The notes beneath the pieces were generated by a model. The model searched no databases, was not told the origin of the DNA, and worked only from the letters and a program-made list of their open reading frames with translations. This document shows, in pieces, positions 1 to 9,900 of a DNA stretch of 44,729 bases. The stretch is from Butyriboletus loyo (lineage: Eukaryota > Basidiomycota > Agaricomycetes > Boletales > Boletaceae): assembly GCA_038093515.1 (NCBI GenBank), contig JBBPSI010000199.1, positions 1 through 44,729 on the forward strand. Direction: 5' to 3'. The position numbers and the translations under genes are program-made. Numbering within the stretch: the stretch's first letter is position 1; each line of letters opens with the position of its first letter.

Positions 1-1112
1 AAATCCCGTCGCTATGTATGGATTTCACCGGGGACTACGTCCTCCGCACCCTCGCTAGCCTCTACCGTTCCTACGCCCTCGCATGCACCGTCCACACCCG
101 CCTCTGCCCCGACAACCAGCCGCCCGTGTACGCCACCGCCCTAGAGACCTCCCTGATGGAGGCTAGGGGGTACACCTTGGACATCCTTCACGCTGAGGGA
201 TTCGGGTATGTCGTGGACCAACTCCTCCCGGGCATTCTCGCGCCCGTCCTCCGCCCCATCCTCGTTGCTCTCGCTCCCAGGGAGAGAGAGTTTTATTTTC
301 AGTCCAACGACCGCATTGGGTTTCTTCGCCCCACCACTCGCGGCCCCAATCCCCCTCCTCGTCCTGCCGCAGAAGGATCTCCTCCGCCACTACCTATTCC
401 AGCGCCATCCACAAGAGATTCACCTGCGACCACGCTGGTAGCAGACTCGTCCCGTGAAACTACCGGAGAGTCCTTGGAGTCCTTTTGGACCGACGTCGAT
501 GAGCCCCAGGTCGCTCGTCGACACTCCCCTCTACCGCCTAGAACTGTGCGTCGCCAACCTCGCCAGACGCTTCTCCAGGTTGGATCTGTCCCAGGATCGG
601 TCACCCTCACTGCCGCAGGAAGGAGGATCGCCAATAGGGCCTTTCGTTCCGTCACCCCCCAACCGTCCACCCGTCGTGGAACCCCCGCCATCCAGCTCAT
701 TCCTCGAGTCACCTCCCCCATCGCCCCAATGGCTGGTTCTTCCAACTCCTCGTATGGAGCCCCGCCCCCCTACCTCGCCAATCACGGGACTCGTGATGCC
801 CCCATCGTCCTCGACGATAGATCCCCTGCCGGCAGCCCTCACCCTGCTCGACCTCGCCTCGTCCGCCTGCAACTTTGCTTCGAGTGCGGCACCATCGGCC
901 ACTTTCGTAGGGAATGCCCCAACTATACTTGCCCCTTCTGCCACCGCATTGCCCCAGGTCATATTCAGGAGTTTTGCCCTGAACGAGTATGCGGCCTCTG
1001 CGGTGCCATTGGCCATATCGTCGCCAACTGCACGTTCCGGGACGATGTCTGGGCAGATTTCAATGCCAATGATGCTTACGACTACGATGTCAACGAGGGA
1101 GAGTCTCAGTGA
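1..1112 (+). pseudogene. Gypsy ORF3 zinc-knuckle protein, partial copy with 17-nt deletion
   Basis: This is the homologue of the 416-aa ORF3 at 10498-11748, with 364 codons from an internal Met (residue 49 of the intact protein). It ends in the same three zinc knuckles (first: CFECGTIGHFRREC) and the same acidic DAYDYDVNEGESQ tail. Compared with the intact copy, 17 bases are missing just before the Met, between two near-identical hexamers (CGTATG/TGTATG). This puts the upstream codons out of frame. If translated, only the Met-49 form could be made. Elsewhere the frame is fully open, and differences from the intact copy are mainly at third codon positions. The 5' end lies outside the window. 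Confidence 0.8.
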
Positions 1113-1163
1113 GGGGACCTTGCAGGTAGTGGAGTCAGTGTCTCCACCATGGGAAGGGGGTAA

Positions 1164-1591
1164 TGTTACGGTAGTGGTATACTTTTTCCTTCCACTACCA
1201 CTTGGACTACTTCATTCACCTAGCTTGCTGCTAGTTCCCTTTGAACGGTAACAACCGTTCCAGCTTAGTCATCATTTCCCATGCACGGACGCACTTTCTT
1301 TCTTACTCCAGAACATTCTAGAGTACCTCTTTCCTCATTTGTACTTCCTCTCTCGCGACTCGATTGGGAAGCATGGTCTGTGCGCAGACCACAGTAGTAT
1401 AAAGACTCTGTCTTTACACCATGTACATTATCTAGTTCTACGCAGCAACCTGCTAGCAATTAGTTCACTTCCAGACTCTTAGTGTGCGCACTAAGACATA
1501 GTCTGAGACTTCGCCCAGAATCGTCTCCCGAGTCTCGAGGCCACTCCAGAGTGCCTCCTCGCTGTTCTGATTGTTAGCGCCCAGCGTAACA
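1164..1591 (+). repeat. Family A LTR (3' LTR of gypsy copy 1)
   Basis: 428 bp, TGTTACG...CGTAACA. It contains the palindrome GGTCTGTGCGCAGACC, a TATAAA box, the ATCTAGTTCT putative transcript start and the CTTAGTG-TGCG-CACTAAG hairpin, all in the same order as the complete element. A G-rich polypurine tract lies immediately upstream. Confidence 0.93.
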
Positions 1592-1596
1592 GCCTA

Positions 1597-3899
1597 AGAA
1601 TTTGTAACTTGGTGTTGCTTCGATGTGGTGGCCCTGCATAACGAGGGGTGGGCGTAGGATCGGGATTGATTTGGTCCTGTTTTGGGGATCTGGCATCCTT
1701 GTTCTCGTAATGCAGATGAGGGCCATTTTGTCAAGTTCGAATTCTGCATGGTGCGTTCTGCTCCATTCCAGCACACCGCCTTTGCCCGCCATCATCTTTT
1801 TTAGCTTTTCGTTGGCTTCTTCGAAGCTTTTCCCTCTTGCTGCGTACGCTGTGTTGTCGATGAATCCCAGGCCTAGCTTGTCCTTTTCTCCTTCGACTAG
1901 CCTGATTAGGTCGGCGTTGTAGAAGAGAAATGCGATCAGAGAGATGGGGCATCCTTGGTCGATGTTATGCTGGTAGCGCACAATAGCTAGCAGGCGAGCA
2001 CTTATAGGGGCTCGAGCCTAATGAGGAAACTAGCCGACTCACGTAGACGACACTATCGGGTGTCTTGCAAAGCAAGTGTCGGCGAGATCTTGAGTGGTGG
2101 CGACCAGACGAGATCGAGCAGACTCTTATCGGCTTTATCGGCAAGAGAAGGGTATACTGCTAGATTACTATGCACTTGGTAGATGCGTAGAATTAGCTAG
2201 AGAACTCGTACTAGTCTAAGTGCAAGTATATATACTGATACATATTGTGCACAGACCGAGCTGTGCGTGGCAGCGAAGGGCAAAGGGCTATGAGTCTGTC
2301 CGAGTCATAGCGGTGAATGGAGAAGCGGCAAAGTGCCGGTAACGAGGGAGCGAAGCTCCAGGTAAGGTGGCGACATCGTCAGCGAATGAGAAGTGCTGAA
2401 CGTGAAGTGACGATGTCCATGAGGCGAGCCCCACAGGGCGAAGGGTGCGCGAACGGCGGAGCCCTTGGATACGGGTCTCGACGCGAAGGTAAGGACACGT
2501 CGTAATCTAATCACGTGCTAGTCACGTGATGCAAGAAATGTCATTGGTCAAATAAAGAGGGACGCGACAGCTCAACTGAAGGTCCGGCCCGACGGGGCGA
2601 CGAGACAGGGGCTATCTCAGTGTAGCGTCACTGAGACTCTCAGAACGACTGGGGAAGTGGATAACGTCCACTAGGCGACTAGGGAGCGGGCGATGGGTGG
2701 CATCGCAAGACAGCGGGGGCGGCGGGAGCGCGTGAGCGTGGGAAAACGAGTGGCGGGGTACGCTTAGGGGTAAAACTGTAACAGTCGAGGCCGATGGGGA
2801 TTTGGAAGGGGGTGGAGGTGAAGTCGTTGAAGGATAGGGATGTGCGTCGGCCCTCTAGGCGTCGTTTGTACCAGTCTGTGTATTCCTGGGGGATTCCTTT
2901 CATTCGCATGTTGTGCAGGAGGCACTCCACTACTACACTGGGGAAGGCTGCTTTTATGTCTAGGAAGAGAATGGATACAAATTTGTCAGTAGAGTGTGCC
3001 CATGCGTCATAGGTGAATTTGGTTAGAAGGTGGATTGAATCTACCGTTGATCTGCCTGGTCTGCCTCCAAAGTGCGTGGCTGGTAGTAGGTTGTGTTCCT
3101 CCGCTAGGTATGCTATGTCGTCCGCGATGCAAGATGATAGGACCTTTGCTAAGGTGTCTAGTAGGGTGATTGGTCTGTAGGCCTTGGGGATGGAGTAGTC
3201 GGGTCGGCCTGGTTTCTGTAGGACGACCGTTGAGGACAGTTTCCATTCATCTGGGTAGAAATTGAGGTCAAAAGTGGAGCGGAAAATGGGGCCTATGAAT
3301 GGTACTAGAGTGTCAGCGTTTTGGGTGAATACAACATTGCAAATGCTGTTTGGTCCTGGGGCTTTGTATGGGGCGAGACGTTTGATTGCGTGGTGGATTT
3401 GATCGTTGGTGATGTTTTGGAAGGTGCAGACGGGCTTGGGGTATTGTGCTTCGGCTGGGGCGGTGAGTTGATCTGGTAGCAGTTTGAAGAAAGTGTTGTA
3501 TAGCATGTTGCTTTTCTGTTGGTTGGTTTGGTTGTGGTTGGCGGGGTGTTCTGGGGAGCGGCGGAGGTTGGGTATGCACGATATATAGTGGTTTTCTGGC
3601 TCGTTTACTAGATACTTATGTGCGTTCCATAGGTTACTCTGGTCCACCTCTTCTAGGTAGTCGTTCCAGTGGTCTAACTTAGCCTTTTCCACCTTTGCTA
3701 CAAACGCGTTGCAGGCTTCTTTATGTTCAGCATGGATCGGGTGGTTCCTTTCTTGCCTTTTTGCCTTGGCCTTGTAGGCAGCTTTCCGTAGCGCTTTGTT
3801 TGCTTTTTCCAGGTCAGGGGACCACCATCGTTTGGCGAAGGGGGATGGCTTGGTTAGGGGTATGGACTCCTCTATTGTGGATAGGATGGCGTCATTCAA
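1597..3899 (-). pseudogene. LINE reverse transcriptase, interrupted by solo LTR
   Basis: On the minus strand the frame runs from about 3899 to 2784, then continues after the solo LTR from 1962 to 1597. The break falls inside the conserved turn IPIGLD|QGCP, and one copy of GTCGA lies on each side. Motif A is FLDIKAAF. The catalytic motif C reads GFIDNTA instead of the usual FxDD, so the second Asp is Asn. The frame is otherwise open on both sides of the LTR, so the insertion looks recent relative to the LINE. The C-terminal part is lost at the left, where gypsy copy 1 is inserted. Not functional as it stands. Confidence 0.85.
1963..2783 (-). repeat. Solo LTR, family B (target duplication GTCGA)
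   Basis: 821 bp, TGTTATG...CTGTAACA as read on plus. It is flanked by GTCGA at 1958-1962 and 2784-2788. By the position of its TATA and GGTCTGTGC motifs it points to minus. It carries two CACGTG boxes 11 bp apart (2512-2517, 2523-2528). Other copies: 13518-14337 and 37448-38267. No family B internal sequence occurs in the window. Confidence 0.93.
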
Positions 3900-4900
3900 T
3901 TCTCGGAGTTGTTGGATGGCGTTTTCTTTTGTGGTGAGGGTCTGAGGGATGGGGAGGTTCAGGAGTTTGGGTGCGAGATTCTCGCTGAATTTTTTCCAGT
4001 CTGTCGCTCTGTAGTTTCATTTTGGGGGGTGGTTTGACGTTTCGGGGGTGAGATTGAATGTGGTGATGATGGGGAAGTGGTCTGTCTGGACTGGTGTGAG
4101 GTGGTCCTTGACGCTGCACTTTATGATTGAGTCCTTTAGGTGTGGGGAGCAGAACACGTTGTCCGGTCGTGTGTAGTTGCTTGAGTTGTTTGCCTTGAGT
4201 GTTGGAATACCGGGGGGGAGAGCCATTTGGAGGTTGTACATCAACAGGATGTCGAGGAGTGGTTTGGCAGCGTCTAGATTGGCAGGGGTGAAGAGGTGGT
4301 GGTTGTCTGGGTGGTCCCACAGTGGGTGGTGGTGGTTGAAGTCCCCCAGCAGGATGAGTCCAGTGATCTCATTGTTTTCAGCAATGTTGAGTTGTGCTGT
4401 TAGGTGGTTGGCTAGGAGTTCAAGGGTGTGGGGGTATTTGCCATTGTTGTAGATGTTGTAGAAGCGTGTTTTGCTTGTGCCATTTTTTTATTTTGATGGC
4501 CACGATGTCCAGTGAGTTTAGTGGGATGATCCTCCAATGGTCCTTGGAGAGGTTCTTGTTGACTAGGATTGTTGCTCGGGTGTGTTTGGTATTGTTGGAG
4601 TTGTGAGTTGTGGGGTAGACGATGTTCCACTTTGGGTTTGACACTGTTAGGTTAACTCTGTTGATGGCTGGTTCCTGTAGCATGGCGAGGTCGTAGTCGT
4701 TCGGGCTGAGGCTATGTAGAAGATGTTGTTGGGCGGTGGGCGATTTGTTGAGGTTTTGTTGCCAGACGTGTAAGCTTCTTTTTGGGTTTTGGTTTTGTGG
4801 TTGGTTTCCAATCATAGATCCTGGTTGATGATGTCTTCGCTGATGGGTCGGCTGGGGGAGTAGTAGCGGGAGGATTCGTCTAGGGTGATGTTTGTTGGGG
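3900..4900 (-). pseudogene. LINE APE-type endonuclease domain, frameshifted
   Basis: The minus strand shows endonuclease landmarks spread over more than one frame: an LQEP glutamate motif (near 4670), LLGDFNHHHPLWD (near 4310-4350) and TDHFPI (near 4065-4085). These correspond to the metal-binding Glu, the Asp-Asn pair and the terminal Asp-His of AP-endonuclease-like LINE domains. The upstream part is Asn/Gln/His/Pro-rich. Frame changes between the blocks make it a pseudogene. It leads directly into the reverse transcriptase. Confidence 0.75.
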
Positions 4901-4920
4901 TGGCCCTTCCAGAGGGTGCT

Positions 4921-5122
4921 GAGTTTCAGAATTGGTAAAGTCCAAGCAGGTGCACCGAGGGCAACGAAGGATGCAAGGGTAAACCTATCAGTGGAAAGAC
5001 TCACTGAGAATATGAGAGTGAGAGTATCGCAAACAGAGTATAAGGAGCAAGGCTCAACTTAGAGATATCGCAGTAGTGATGATAGAACTGAAAGATCTAG
5101 AGAAAAAGCGACAAGCCATAAG
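4921..5122 (+). mobile_element. KDZ-element 3' fragment, left half (split by gypsy insertion)
   Basis: This matches 36173-36374, where the same sequence continues the reading frame of a KDZ transposase C terminus (in frame with the ...LFRTE block). Together with 12224-12479 it forms one fragment. The complete gypsy element is inserted between bases 5122 and 12229, with ATAAG duplicated. Confidence 0.75.
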
Positions 5123-5331
5123 TGTTACGGTAGTACTCTACTTTTTCTCCCCACTACCGTTAGGACTCTTACATTCGCCTAGCCTCTTGCTAGTTCCTGT
5201 TGAACGGTAACAACCGTTCGTACTTAGTCATCACTTCCCGCGCACGGACGCACTTTCCTTCACACTCCGGAATCTTCTGGAATGTTCCTTCCATATTCGT
5301 ACTTCCCTTCTCGCGGCTCGATTAGGGACAT

Positions 5332-5396
5332 GGTCTGTGCGCAGACCCCAGTAGTATAAAGGCTCTGCCTTTCCACCATGTACATTATCTAGTTCT
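5332..5396 (+). promoter_or_regulatory. LTR core promoter: palindrome, TATA box, inferred transcript start
   Basis: GGTCTG-TGCG-CAGACC (5332-5347) is a perfect 6-bp-stem palindrome, followed by TATAAA at 5355-5360. ATCTAGTTCT (5387-5396) begins 32 bases after the start of the TATA box and is the reverse complement of the primer site, so it is the inferred mRNA 5' end. The start site itself is inference. Confidence 0.7.
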
Positions 5397-5428
5397 ACGC
5401 AGCCTACTGCTAGCAATTAGTATCATTC

Positions 5429-5462
5429 CAGACTCTTAGTGTGCGCACTAAGACATAGTCTG
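5429..5462 (+). other. Conserved R/U5 RNA hairpin
   Basis: CAGACT-CTTAGTG-TGCG-CACTAAG-ACAT-AGTCTG: a 7-bp inner stem with a TGCG loop, plus a 6-bp outer stem across an ACAT bulge. It lies in the inferred 5' leader and is retained in the family A LTRs checked, including the decayed copies. In one (28498) the loop has changed to TGTG but the stems hold. Confidence 0.7.
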
Positions 5463-5548
5463 AGACTCACCCAGAATCGTCTCCCGAGTCTCGAGGCCAC
5501 TCCAGAGTGCCTCCTCGCTGTTCGATTGTTAGCGCCCAGCGTAACAAA

Positions 5549-5558
5549 AGAACTAGAT
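5549..5558 (+). other. Primer-binding site complementary to the element's own 5' end
   Basis: AGAACTAGAT begins 2 bases after the 5' LTR and is the exact reverse complement of 5387-5396. No TGG-initiated tRNA-type site is present at this position. The same site and complement are present in the copy at 24829. In Tf1-type chromoviruses the mRNA 5' end folds back to prime reverse transcription; this layout predicts the same. Confidence 0.75.
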
Positions 5559-5949
5559 CTTCCTCTCGCTTCTGCTCTTCAGCAGTAAAGCCGCCCCACC
5601 CTCGCCCAACATTTCCATCCAACGTCCCAGACGTGTCGGTCGTTCTTTCCGTGTTCCCTCCCCCGAACCGGAACCCATCGTCGTCGACAACCCATCGCCG
5701 CCGCACTCTCCCGCCCCGCCAAACCCTGAACCCCAGTTTTCCCCTCTGCCCCAGTCTGACCCCGAACCCTCTTATCAACCCGAGGACCAAGGTCTAGGGC
5801 AGGAAGACGAACCAGCACCAAGCGACGACGGTTATAGTGACGACTGGCTCGATAGAACCCCCCACGTCTCTCCACACCCTTCCCGCTCTCCCTCTCCGCC
5901 GTACTATCCTCCCGCAGATCCCTCCGACGACGAAGAAGACAGCAGCGAT
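5557..5949 (+). other. AUG-less N-terminal extension of the gag frame
   Basis: The gag frame is open for 131 codons from just after TAG at 5554 up to the first Met at 5950, and has no ATG in this stretch. No ATG was seen in any frame from the inferred start 5387 to 5950. The encoded sequence is Pro-, Ser- and Asp/Glu-rich. About 86-100 residues align in frame with the copy upstream of 25607, with several gaps that are all multiples of three (shared blocks PSYQP, QGLGQ, RSPSPPY). This suggests real translation from a non-AUG codon or after splicing; unproven. Confidence 0.55.
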
Positions 5950-6945
5950 ATGTCGGACAAAAAGAATATCGTTCCCAAGGACTTCACCAGTCTCAACGAA
6001 GACGCATCACGATGGCTCCTCGCCATGCGCACCTACTTCGCTGCTAACCAGACGGCATTCCCCGACGACGAGTCCAAGATCAACGCCCTCCTCATGAAAA
6101 TGAGCGAAGGAAAGGGCAAGACGTTCTCTGAAGGATGGATGAGTCTTCTCCTCGACGGTCACCCTACAGCACAACAAAGGGAATTCTCCACTGTCTGCGA
6201 CGACTTCCACCGAGTCTTCCACCCCTTCGACGTAGGAGAAAGTGCTCGCATCGACCTAGGGAACCTAAACCAGAACAGGGCCAACAAGAAAGACGGCTAT
6301 GACACATACGTCACGGAGTTCCAGCTCCTAGCTGCCAAGTCAGGGATCATTGATGAAAAGGCACTCATCGAATGGTTCATCCGCAGTCTTGACCCCCGCC
6401 TCGCTGAGTCTGTCCTCTCTTGCGAGAAGCCCCCTACCACGCTTGCCGGATGGGCCAAGAAAACATCTGCTTTCCATGCGCAGCATAAGCGCATCGACGA
6501 CCTTCGCGCAGGAAAACGCTACATCCCCACGTTCTCCTCCTCCTCCAAACCCTCGCCCAACAGAAGGGACCCCAACGCAATGGACGTGGACGCAGTCCGA
6601 CTTACTCCCGTACAACGCGCGGAGTACATGAAACAGAACAAGTGTTTCGTATGCCACCAAGTCGGATGTCGTTCAACCAATCATCCTCGCCCCCCTCGCA
6701 ACGGGCAGAACTCCCGAGGACCGCCCTCTCGCCCCCCTCGCAACCCTCAGCGCACACGCGCCGCCGTCGTCACGCAACCCGAGTCAAAGCCCTCCCCACT
6801 CGTCGACTATTTGTCCGAGTTGAAAGGTCGAGGCACCCAACAAGAAGATGTCCTGAACGTGCTCAAGGCATGTTTCAATGAGGATGAAGAAAAGCTGCCC
6901 GTCGCAGCAACCAAGGTGGCCGAAGAATGGCCAAAGGATTTTTAG
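5950..6945 (+). CDS. gag: Gag (capsid) polyprotein
   Basis: 331 aa from the first ATG of the inferred mRNA; the protein may be longer upstream (see 5557-5949). It would form the virus-like particle that packages element RNA in the cytoplasm. The central part (MSEGKGKTFSEGWM, then FHRVFHPFD, LGNLNQNR, YVTEFQLLAAKSG and IEWFIRSLDP) has the look of a Ty3/gypsy capsid domain, ending at about residue 165. Near residues 232-245 there is a knuckle with permuted ligands, C-x2-C-x4-C-x4-H, instead of CCHC. The spacing is conserved in the copy at 25703. A basic Arg/Pro-rich stretch follows. The stop at 6943-6945 lies inside the start of pol. Confidence 0.9.
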   Translation: MSDKKNIVPKDFTSLNEDASRWLLAMRTYFAANQTAFPDDESKINALLMKMSEGKGKTFSEGWMSLLLDGHPTAQQREFSTVCDDFHRVFHPFDVGESARIDLGNLNQNRANKKDGYDTYVTEFQLLAAKSGIIDEKALIEWFIRSLDPRLAESVLSCEKPPTTLAGWAKKTSAFHAQHKRIDDLRAGKRYIPTFSSSSKPSPNRRDPNAMDVDAVRLTPVQRAEYMKQNKCFVCHQVGCRSTNHPRPPRNGQNSRGPPSRPPRNPQRTRAAVVTQPESKPSPLVDYLSELKGRGTQQEDVLNVLKACFNEDEEKLPVAATKVAEEWPKDF

Positions 6946-9900
6946 AAAGGAGGGAAGTTTCGACGTCTTCGCCTCCTCTTGTAATCGCCCCTGTAGTTTT
7001 GTCAAACCCCAATGCACAATCAATTCGAGTTCCAGTATCATTATTCGTGCATGAAGGAGGTCAAATCGTCGACACATTCGCCCTGGTGGACAGCGGCGCT
7101 AGCGGATGCTTCATAGACCGGGATCTAGTGAAGCGAAAGAAACTGCCGATGGAACGGCTACCCAAACCACTAAGTGCCCAGAACGTGGACGGGTCAAACA
7201 ACCAAGGAGGAGTCATCAGATACAAGGTCAACATCTCCATCAGGATTGGAGAAACCGAGGAGGAACGGAGTTTCCTAGTCCTCAACATTGGAAAAGAAAA
7301 CATGATCCTGGGATTGCCGTGGCTACGAGAGGCCAACCCGGTAATAGATTGGGCCACTGGCCACATCGATCTCCCTGATCAAATCAAGAAGCCCCGACAC
7401 GACTCCCCTCGGGCAATCGCTCAACGGTACCTGGTACGGTACCTTGACTTGGACCCAGACTCCAAGATCGCCAAGCTCTGGAAGAAGCGAGTAGACGCTT
7501 CAGCAAGGGAAGCTTACCCTATTCGAAAAGCAACCATCGCGACCGAGATCGCCGCCCAAGTCACCAAGGAGAAAGCAGTTCTCCCTACCCCGTTCGCTGC
7601 CTTCGCAGACGTTTTTGACAAGAAGAACACCGAGGAACTTCCCCCGTCCCGATCGTTCGACCACGCCATAGACCTCGACAAAGACTTTGTACCCAAAGTC
7701 GCTAAGGTCTATCCTCTGAACCCGAAGGAATCAGAGGCATGTAAGGCGTTCGTCGAAGAACACCTCAAGTCAGGGAAGATCACCCCCTCCAAGTCCCCTC
7801 AGGCAGCCCCCTTCTTCTTCGTATCCAAGAAGGATGGCTCGCTACGCCCCTGTCAGGACTACAGGTACCTGAACTCGCATACCGTCAAAAACGCCTACCC
7901 TCTCCCCCTCATCTCCGACCTCGTCGACCGTCTCAAAGGGTCGAAAATTTTCACCAAGATGGATATCCGCTGGGGATACAACAATGTCCTCATCAAGCCG
8001 AACGACCGCTGGAAGGCGGCCTTCATTACTCCCCAAGGGCTGTTCGAGCCCACCGTAATGTTCTTCGGACTTTGCAACTCCCCAGCCACGTTCCAAGCGC
8101 TGATGGACCACATCTTCGGCGACCTCATGGCAGAGGGTTGGCTGATTATCTACATGGACGACCTCTTGATTCATTCTGCCACCTCTGCGGAACACGAAGC
8201 CCGTACGATCCGCGTCCTAGAGAGACTCAGGGAGCACAAACTGTTTCTCAAGCTAGAAAAGTGCTCGTTCGACGCCGAAGAAGTCGAGTACCTCGGCATG
8301 ATGGTCCGAGAAGGACAGGTCAAGATGGACCCCACCAAATTGAAGGCCATTCGCGAATGGAACCCCCCAACTTCCGTGAAGGCTGTCAGGTCCTTCATAG
8401 GCTTCTGCAACTTCTATCGAAGGTTCATCCAAGACTTCTCCCACATTGCAAAACCGCTCCATGACTTGACCAAGAAGAACTCTCCCTGGGCCTGGACCCC
8501 GGCTTGTGAACAAGTGTTCCAAGCAATCAAGCAGTCGTTCTTACGACAACCCGTCCTCTCCATGCCCGATGTCACCAAGCCGTTCGCCGTTATGATGGAC
8601 GCCTCACTTACTGCTACCGGAGCGGTACTTATGCAGAAGGACATCAACGGCGACCTCCATCCCTGTGCCTACCTCTCGAAGATGCTCTCACCAGCAGAGC
8701 GCAACTATGATATCTACGATCGCGAGTTGCTCGCTGTCATCCATGCGCTGGAAGAGTGGCGCCACTACCTGCGAGGTACTGGTCATCAAGTAGAGATTCT
8801 CACCGACCACAAGAATCTCACATATTTCCGCCAACCCAACAAGTTGTCCCGCCGGCAAGCGTGCTGGCTCATGTTCCTGCAGGATTTCGACCTGCATTTC
8901 CATCACATTCCGGGTACTCAAATGGGCCCGGCCGATGCTTTATCTCGCCGCGACGACGTTGACACTTCCACCGACAATCAGGAAGTCACCCTTCTCCCAG
9001 AAAATCTCTTCGCTCGTAAAATCGACGTCGCCCTCGCCGAAAAGATTGCCGCCTCCACCCCCCATGACCCGATGATCAAACGGTGCATGCAAGCTCTCTA
9101 CGAGGACTCGCCCCTCTTCCCCAAAATGAATGCCGGCGATTGGGACTTTGACGGTAAAGAATTATACTTCCGCAAGAAACGGTATATTCCCGAGGCCGCG
9201 CGTGTCGACCTCATCCGATCCCTGCACGAAAGTCCCACCGGAGGCCACGGGGGCATATTTCGCACCCAGAACCTGGTACAGCGAGATTACTGGTGGCCAG
9301 GCATGGCTAATTTAGTCCGCCGTTTCGTTTCTGGCTGCGCTGTTTGTCAGGCGCATAAAGTTAATACTCATCCCACCGTTCCCCCTCTCACCCCGTTAGC
9401 CAGCGTGGCGTCTCGCCCTTTTGAACAAGTCTCGGTTGATCTTATCACCAGACTTCCCCCGTCTTTAGGATATGATTCAGTCATGGTCGTGGTAGACCAT
9501 GGGCTTACGAAGGGGGTAATTTATTCCCCTTGCAACAAAGACATCGATGCGGCAGGAGTTGCCAAGTTATTTTTCAAAACAGTCTTCCTTCGATTCGGCC
9601 TACACTCTTGTTGCATCTCGGATAGAGGCCCTCAATTCGCATCCGCCTTCGCTAGAGAGCTCGCAAGGCTCCTAGACTACGACCTCGCCCTCTCCTCCGC
9701 GTACCACCCTCAGACTGACGGAGAAATGGAACGGGTCAACCAGGAGCTAGAAACCTACCTACGGATCTTCTGTGATGGCCATCCAGAACGATGGGCCGAA
9801 CTCCTTCCTATGGCCGAGTTCTCCCACAACTCCATGACGCACTCGTCAACCAACGTAACTCCGTTCTCTCTGATGGTCGGGTATGAGCCGAGGTCTTATC

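Larger units (their letters stand above)
1..1591 (+). mobile_element. Ty3/gypsy chromovirus copy 1, 3' end only
   Basis: The left window edge cuts this element. What remains is most of ORF3, a polypurine tract (GGGAAGGGGG, 1151-1160) and the 3' LTR ending CGTAACA at 1591. It matches the right end of the complete element at 5123-12223 in order and spacing. The five bases after the LTR are GCCTA; the matching left duplication would lie outside the window. It is inserted in a minus-strand LINE, whose reverse-transcriptase frame resumes at 1597. Confidence 0.9.
1592..4920 (-). mobile_element. LINE (non-LTR retrotransposon), 5'-incomplete, minus strand
   Basis: Translation of the minus strand gives an APE-type endonuclease followed by a reverse transcriptase. 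The 3' side is cut by gypsy copy 1 at 1591/1592. The 5' side ends near 4920, where a KDZ-element fragment begins. A solo LTR (1963-2783, target duplication GTCGA) splits the reverse transcriptase. The domain order fits the endonuclease-bearing fungal LINEs such as Tad1-like elements; the clade is inferred. Confidence 0.85.
5123..5546 (+). repeat. 5' LTR, family A
   Basis: 424 bp, TGTTACG...CGTAACA. Pairs with 11800-12223. U3 is inferred as 5123-5386 and R/U5 from 5387, based on the TATA box and the primer-site complementarity. Confidence 0.95.

Noticed and set aside
454..1251. 265-codon plus-strand frame overlapping ORF3 (also 11300-11887)
   Set aside because: Low-complexity Pro/Ser product that runs out of the gene into the LTR. 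The zinc-knuckle frame carries the conserved residues and the synonymous-change pattern.
4921..5122. Solo Copia-type LTR suggested by the TGTTGAAAC end
   Set aside because: Its other end continues the KDZ transposase reading frame at 36176, and no 5-bp target duplication surrounds either copy.
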